Source: Deltaproteobacteria bacterium
GTDB taxonomy: Bacteria > Myxococcota_A > Polyangia > Nannocystales > Nannocystaceae
DNA length: 64,000 nt
Assembly (NCBI GenBank): GCA_016709225.1
Contig: JADJEE010000001.1
Location: 1,984,001-2,048,000, forward strand
Reading direction: 5' to 3'
Shown: positions 59,773-64,000 of the stretch, piece after piece
How positions within the stretch are numbered: the stretch's first letter is position 1
Layout: each line of letters starts with the position of its first letter
The notes under the pieces: model-generated
Database searches by the model: none
What the model was told of the DNA's origin: nothing
The model's input: only the letters and a program-made list of their open reading frames with translations
Made by a program: the position numbers and the translations under genes

Positions 59773-61015
59773 CGAGACCTCGGGATTGCTCGCCGCCGAC
59801 CTCGGCGTAGGCCCGCGCGAACTCGGGGCCGAACAACAGCTCGAGCAGCGTGCGGTCGTCACCGAGCTCGCGGTGCCGCGCGACGAAGGCGTCCCACAGC
59901 GCGCGCCGACCGAAGCCACTGCGACCGCCGGCGGCGCGCTCGATCTCCTCGGGCGCGAGCCGCCCGAGCAGCGCGCGGCCGCCCTCGACCACCCCACCGA
60001 TGAGCGCGACCTGGTGGATCATCATGTCGGCGAACATCCCGACCAGCTCCTGCACCCGCTGCGGCCCACCGTGCCGCCAGTCGAGGAGGTACTCGAGCAC
60101 GTTGTTGGCCGACGACGCGGTGTGCAGCGCCGTGAACTCCTTGACGGCGCGCACGCCCATCTCGCTGCCGAACTGCTCCTGCCCGTTCTGCAGCTCGATG
60201 ATGCCCTTGGCGCACGCCTCCAGCACGTCGCGCACGCGCGCGAGGAAGGCCTCGGCCTCGTCGGCCATCGCGGGCGGCGGTAGCTCGGGCACCAGCTCGG
60301 CGCAGAAGCGGCCGAGCGCCTCCTCGGCACCCGCGACCCCGCCGCCGGACGGACCCACGTCACCGAACTCGCGGCGGATGAACGCCTCGGCCTGCTCGCG
60401 CAGGTGGGACGGCAGCGCGGCCAGCCGCTCGCGCAGCTCGCGTTCGTAGCGGGCCCGGGCACCCTTGGCCTCCTCGAACGCGGGCCGCAGCGACGACAGC
60501 ACACCGTGCACGAGGCTCATCGGCGCATGCGAGGTCTGGTTCGGCCGCGGGGTCGCGGGTGAGCCACCGGCGTCCGGATCGATCGAGCCGACCCGCACCG
60601 GCGCCGTGCCCGACGCCTTCATGTAGCGCCGCTTCGGCGCCGCGCCGGCGCTCGGCGAGGGCGCGCTGGCGACCGGCGCGTCGATCGTCGCGGCACCATC
60701 GCGACTGAGCACGAGATCGAGATCGCCGATCTGCAGCCGGATCGGCGCGTCGATCGATGCCGACTCGCCGGCGCTGATGCGACGGCCGTCGAACAGCGTG
60801 CCGTTGGTCGAGCCGAGATCGTAGAAGCGCGCCGCCGCCTCGTCGAAACGGATCACTGCGTGCCAGCCCGAAACGAACGAGTACGGGAGCGCGAGATCGT
60901 TGAGCGGGTTGCGACCGATCCGAACCGGCGAGCTGTGGAACTCGTACTCGGTGACGGTGCCCGCTTCTCGATGCTCGAGACGGATGCGAACCGGTCGCAA
61001 GGGTGTGCGCAGCAT
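59762..61015 (-). CDS. tagH: TagH-like FHA protein of type VI secretion
   Basis: 417 residues from ATG 61015. FHA domain at 28-105 (RIGRNPLNDLALPYSFVSGWHAVI, STNGTLFDGRRI). After a Pro/Ser linker, residues 215-410 follow the T6SS-FHA C-terminal domain: VLEACAKGIIELQNGQEQFGSEM, the SANNVLEYLLDW segment (usually ENNPLK...), MFADMMIHQVALIGGVVEGGRALLGRLAPEEIE and the ending LLELLFGPEFARAYAEV. In studied systems FHA proteins of this type are phosphorylated by PpkA-like kinases and trigger T6SS assembly. It directly follows tssJ (28-bp gap). Confidence 0.82.
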   Translation of the reverse strand: MLRTPLRPVRIRLEHREAGTVTEYEFHSSPVRIGRNPLNDLALPYSFVSGWHAVIRFDEAAARFYDLGSTNGTLFDGRRISAGESASIDAPIRLQIGDLDLVLSRDGAATIDAPVASAPSPSAGAAPKRRYMKASGTAPVRVGSIDPDAGGSPATPRPNQTSHAPMSLVHGVLSSLRPAFEEAKGARARYERELRERLAALPSHLREQAEAFIRREFGDVGPSGGGVAGAEEALGRFCAELVPELPPPAMADEAEAFLARVRDVLEACAKGIIELQNGQEQFGSEMGVRAVKEFTALHTASSANNVLEYLLDWRHGGPQRVQELVGMFADMMIHQVALIGGVVEGGRALLGRLAPEEIERAAGGRSGFGRRALWDAFVARHRELGDDRTLLELLFGPEFARAYAEVGGEQSRGLDAP

Positions 61016-61043
61016 AACGCAGGCCCGACGTCGGGGGCGGCCG

Positions 61044-61913
61044 TCAGGCCCCGAGCCGCGCGCCCGCGAGCACCGACAGCGCCGCGCGCGGCGACGGTGC
61101 GGCGGGCTGCGGCGCGCTCGGCAGCGACGGTGCGCTCGGCAGCGACGGCGCGCTCGGCAGCGACGGCGCGCTCGGGGCCTCGGGCGTGCCGGGCAGCTGC
61201 GGCAGGCCCGAGGGGTCGCCACCGCCGTCGGGCAGCTGCAGCTGCGGGCGCTTGGTCTTCTTCTTCTTTTTCTTCTTCTTGCCGTCGGCCTTCGCGGTGC
61301 CCGGCAGCACGCCCAGCGGGGCGCACTGCACCCCCGGCACGATCTGGAATCCCGGCGGCGGCGTGGCACCACCGCTGGTGGCGCTGCGATCGAGCAGCAC
61401 GTAGAGGCAGGGATTCGGATACAGGTGGCTGTCCGGCGCGCGATCGCAGACGACCTCGGGGTGGCGTCGCGGGATCTCGTAGGTGGCGAACCACGTGTTG
61501 CCGACCGGCTCGCGAAACCACGCCGCCGCGACCACGTGGGTCGCATCGGGCTCGACGGGCAGCACCCGGCGATCGCGCTGACCCGGATAGATGGTCAGCT
61601 CCTGCACGCTGGCGAAGCCCTCGCCGAGCGCCTTGGCGTCGGGCGCCGCCCACAGCCGCTCGAAGTCGAGATCGTCGATCACCAGCTCGCCGCGGACCTG
61701 GAACACCCGCACCACGGTCGGCAGCGAGTTCCCGCTGCGATCGGGGTTGATGCTGCTGGTGGCCTCGACCAGCAGCTGCACGCCCCACTCGACCTGGCCC
61801 GGCTCGCACGTGGGCTCCTTGGGTCGGCAGGCGGCCAGCGCGAGCAGGCCGGGCAGCGCGAGCAGCCCGGGCAGCGCGCGTCGGATCGACATCGGTGGCA
61901 GCGCAGTCGTCAT
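61044..61913 (-). CDS. tssJ: T6SS outer-membrane lipoprotein TssJ with extended C-terminus
   Basis: 289 residues, lipobox ALAAC (Cys29). Residues 40-150 match TssJ/VasD/SciN: VQLLVEATSSINPDRSGNSLPTVVRVFQVRG, DFERLW, a LG-x-x-F strand, YPGQRDRR and AAWFREPVGNTW. TssJ anchors the TssM-TssL membrane complex to the outer membrane. Family members usually end soon after this core; here about 90 residues follow, with a run of eight Lys and four SAPSLP-type repeats. The ATG overlaps the upstream TGA (ATGA). Confidence 0.85.
   Translation of the reverse strand: MTTALPPMSIRRALPGLLALPGLLALAACRPKEPTCEPGQVEWGVQLLVEATSSINPDRSGNSLPTVVRVFQVRGELVIDDLDFERLWAAPDAKALGEGFASVQELTIYPGQRDRRVLPVEPDATHVVAAAWFREPVGNTWFATYEIPRRHPEVVCDRAPDSHLYPNPCLYVLLDRSATSGGATPPPGFQIVPGVQCAPLGVLPGTAKADGKKKKKKKKTKRPQLQLPDGGGDPSGLPQLPGTPEAPSAPSLPSAPSLPSAPSLPSAPQPAAPSPRAALSVLAGARLGA
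61111..61175. repeat. Tandem 18-bp units coding for SAPSLP repeats of TssJ
   Basis: About three and a half copies of GGCGCGCTCGGCAGCGAC lie head to tail and encode the Ser-Ala-Pro-Ser-Leu-Pro repeats in the tail of TssJ on the minus strand. Confidence 0.8.
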
Positions 61914-63730
61914 GTGAAGATCGCAGGATCGAGGCGGAACCCGCGACGCGCGAGTTCCTCGTGGCAGCGCGGTGCAGTGGCGGAAACCTGCCAGGATCGG
62001 GTGCCGGGGACCAGCGTGAAGATGTCTTGCACGACTGCGCGACCCTCGTGCGCATAGGCCTCGGCGATCTGCGTGACGCGCGAGATACCGTCCGCGAACA
62101 GCTGTACGCCGATCACGAGATCGAAGGCCTGTGCCACCAGCGGCTCGAGCACGACCCCCGGAAGCTCGCCGCCCAGCAGCTGCCCCAGCCGCGCGAGCCC
62201 GGCGGCCGGCGAGTGCCCGCGCATCCCCACCACCACGCCGATGGCGCGCCCGATCACCGCCAGCGCGCCGCGGGCCTCCGACCACTGCAGGTCGTCGATC
62301 GCGAGCCGGTCGGGCGCCAGCGCCAGCGCGGCATCGATGGCGTCGTGCTGACCACTGCGCGCGACCGCGACCGTCCCGGGGCGAAAGCCAGAGAGCTCGG
62401 TGCCGCGATGGGTCACCACCACCTGCAGCTCCTGCGGTGAGCCGGCGGCCAACGCCGCCGCCAGCACGTGTCGCGCGCTCGCGCCCGGGGCCGCCACCAC
62501 CAGCATGCCGTAGCGCGCCACGGCGCAGGTCGACAGCAACGCCGCCATGCCCGGCGACATCACGCCCGCGTGCTGCAGGCCCTCGAGCGTGGCGGTGCCC
62601 TGCAGCACGCTGCGGCGCAGCGAGATCACCAACGGCACACCGGCGCCCCACATCGCCTCGACGGCCCACGGGCCCCACTGCCCCCGCACGTGCGGCACCG
62701 ACGGATCGTAGTGGAGCCCGAGGCAGCGCGATGCGAAGCAGCGCAGCGCGGCCGCGCACGTGAAGCCCGACGGCCCCTCGCTGACCTGCCCCGCCCGCTG
62801 CACCCGCACCCGCTCGATGCCATGCACGAGGACTTCGTTGGGCTCGCCGTCGAGCACGGCCCGCAGCGGACCGGGCCCGACCATCTCGTCGAGCATGCGT
62901 GCCCGCAACGCCGCCGCCTGGGCGCGCAGCGGCTCGCCCGCGCGCTGCAGCGCCTCGTCGAGCAGCGCGGCGGCGGTCTGTGCCACGCCGCCGACGGCCA
63001 AGAGCACCTCGTCGGCGATGCGCTGCCACACCGCCGTGAAGACCTGCTCGATGAGTTCCGGCGCGCTCGCGGGCGTGAACTCGAAGCCCACCGGCCCGGC
63101 GCTGCGGGCCGCGACGACGGCCTCGAAGCGTGGGAACGCAGCCGGTCGCGGCGGCTCCGAGCGCGGCACCTCGGCCCGCCGCGCACCACCGACCATGGCC
63201 GTCGGCGCGCGGCGGACCGCGAGCTCGGGGGCATCGAGATCGTCGCCACCGATGCCGTCGCGGGCACCGAGTCCGAAGTGCGGCTCGGGTAGCTCGTCGA
63301 GCTCGTCCATCATCGGCGGCGGCGGAGGCAGCCCGCCCGCGTCGGCGCCACCACCCCAACCACCGCCGGCGGGGGCACTTGCGCGACCGTTCGAGGCGGC
63401 CGGCCGCCCCGCGAGATCGACCTCGCGCGCGCGTCCCAGCAGCGCGAATCGGAGCACGAAGTCACCGATCTGCACCTCGTCGTCGTCGACCAGCACCCGC
63501 GGCCCCTGCACCGCCTCGCCGTTCACGAAGGTGCCGTTGGTGGAGTCGAGATCGAGGATCGTCAGGGTCGCGCCTGTCACCAGCACCCGCGCGTGGTTGC
63601 TCGAGACCCCAGCTTCCGGCAGGACCACGTCGTTGGACGGCAGGCGCCCGATCGAGAGCTCGGCCTTGCTGAACTCGGGGGCGCGCTCGGCCTCGCCATC
63701 GGGGCTCGTGATGGCCACGCGGATCTGCAT
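61910..63730 (-). CDS. FHA domain fused to CpaF/VirB11-like ATPase with lost P-loop
   Basis: 606 residues from ATG 63730; a TTG 12 bases upstream is possible. FHA domain at 24-95 (SIGRLPSNDVVLPEAGVSSNHARV, STNGTFVNGEAV). A Pro/Gly linker precedes a region (about 230-600) that follows CpaF/TadA/VirB11: GPLRAVLDGEPNEVLVHGIERVRVQRAGQV, then the site of Walker A. That site reads VVAAPGASARHVLAAAL (411-427) with no Gly-Lys-Ser/Thr, and the catalytic box region reads RLAIDDLQWSEARGAL...RGHSPAAGLARL instead of the usual acidic and His boxes. It is therefore unlikely to hydrolyse ATP and may serve as a phospho-dependent scaffold. It heads the tssJ operon. Confidence 0.78.
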   Translation of the reverse strand: MQIRVAITSPDGEAERAPEFSKAELSIGRLPSNDVVLPEAGVSSNHARVLVTGATLTILDLDSTNGTFVNGEAVQGPRVLVDDDEVQIGDFVLRFALLGRAREVDLAGRPAASNGRASAPAGGGWGGGADAGGLPPPPPMMDELDELPEPHFGLGARDGIGGDDLDAPELAVRRAPTAMVGGARRAEVPRSEPPRPAAFPRFEAVVAARSAGPVGFEFTPASAPELIEQVFTAVWQRIADEVLLAVGGVAQTAAALLDEALQRAGEPLRAQAAALRARMLDEMVGPGPLRAVLDGEPNEVLVHGIERVRVQRAGQVSEGPSGFTCAAALRCFASRCLGLHYDPSVPHVRGQWGPWAVEAMWGAGVPLVISLRRSVLQGTATLEGLQHAGVMSPGMAALLSTCAVARYGMLVVAAPGASARHVLAAALAAGSPQELQVVVTHRGTELSGFRPGTVAVARSGQHDAIDAALALAPDRLAIDDLQWSEARGALAVIGRAIGVVVGMRGHSPAAGLARLGQLLGGELPGVVLEPLVAQAFDLVIGVQLFADGISRVTQIAEAYAHEGRAVVQDIFTLVPGTRSWQVSATAPRCHEELARRGFRLDPAIFT

Positions 63731-63792
63731 CGGTGCCGGCAATCATGACCCAAAGGCGCCGCCACGGGTAGGTGGGCGCGGCACGAAGTCGC

Positions 63793-64000
63793 GTGAATAC
63801 GCACCCGGAGCGCGGCGTAAACGGCTTCGTGGCAGACGACAACAAGAAGCGGTCTTTGCACATCTACACGGCAACCCCGTCGAACGACAACGACCAGACG
63901 CGAGTCTGGCAACCGGACGGCGAGTACATGATCCTCAAGGATCACCAGGGCGGCTACTTCACCAACGCCTACCTGGGGTCCCAGGACATGGACGACAGCA
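63793..64000 (+). CDS. Unidentified protein, C-terminus cut off by window edge
   Basis: An open frame from GTG 63793 (or GTG 63829, giving VADDNKKRSLHIYTATPSND) runs off the right edge with no stop. The reading is unusually rich in Asn, Asp, Lys, Tyr and Thr for this DNA, unlike shadow frames, which supports it as coding. It starts 62 bp from the divergent FHA-CpaF gene. No motif is recognised in the 57-69 residues available. Given the neighbours it may begin a second T6SS-linked operon. Confidence 0.5.
   Translation, partial: MNTHPERGVNGFVADDNKKRSLHIYTATPSNDNDQTRVWQPDGEYMILKDHQGGYFTNAYLGSQDMDDS

Noticed and set aside
61910..63730. FHA-CpaF protein as a pilus (Tad) assembly ATPase
   Set aside because: The P-loop Gly-Lys-Ser/Thr is absent, no tad or pilin genes are nearby, and it overlaps tssJ.

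Overview
This is a very GC-rich stretch of bacterial chromosome, with third codon positions almost all G or C, and genes packed tightly on both strands. It reads like a myxobacterium (Myxococcota), probably close to Nannocystaceae. The signs are many lipoproteins with Ser/Thr/Asp/Gly-rich linkers behind the lipobox, Ser/Thr kinases with C-terminal membrane anchors, several FHA proteins, a PATAN/receiver operon, RHS and WD40 giants, and DUF4331 genes beside a TPR lipoprotein. That placement is inference from gene content. No rRNA, tRNA or CRISPR array was recognised.

Left part (1-15 kb): a truncated exported protein; a DUF4331 protein split into two overlapping genes, followed by a TPR lipoprotein; a Cys-rich lipoprotein; a CASTOR/POLLUX-like cation channel with an EF-hand loop next to its pore; fumC-prlC; an in-frame phosphodiesterase/glutamine-amidotransferase fusion; and an LNS2 (lipin-type phosphatase) lipoprotein. 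An intact IS5-type element (14.75-15.7 kb) sits exactly at the arm of a hairpin and at the stop codon of the next gene.

Middle (15.7-44 kb): a protein with two kinase domains and a small membrane partner; a receiver/PATAN, pseudo-receiver and PBP4 operon; SurA-type chaperones; an M28 peptidase; mfd; a TrmB-type regulator; a kelch lipoprotein; receiver, sensor-kinase and HDOD signalling genes; and a five-gene MoxR/DUF58/VWA operon led by an HExxH lipoprotein.

Right part (44-64 kb): a signalling and surface region that appears tied to type VI secretion. It contains a TssJ lipoprotein, a TagH-like FHA protein, an FHA protein fused to a CpaF-like ATPase with a ruined P-loop, an FHA-WD40 protein, a PAAR-like/RHS protein, a kinase, and an FHA-LysM-murein endopeptidase fusion. 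Paralogous lipoproteins and a repeated Cys-containing C-terminal domain link the sub-operons. Two small proteins with possible caspase-like His/Cys motifs lie at its left border. No T6SS sheath or baseplate genes are inside the window. Several genes carry a TGCTA-type extended -10 motif only 7-13 bases before the start codon, which suggests leaderless or near-leaderless mRNAs.
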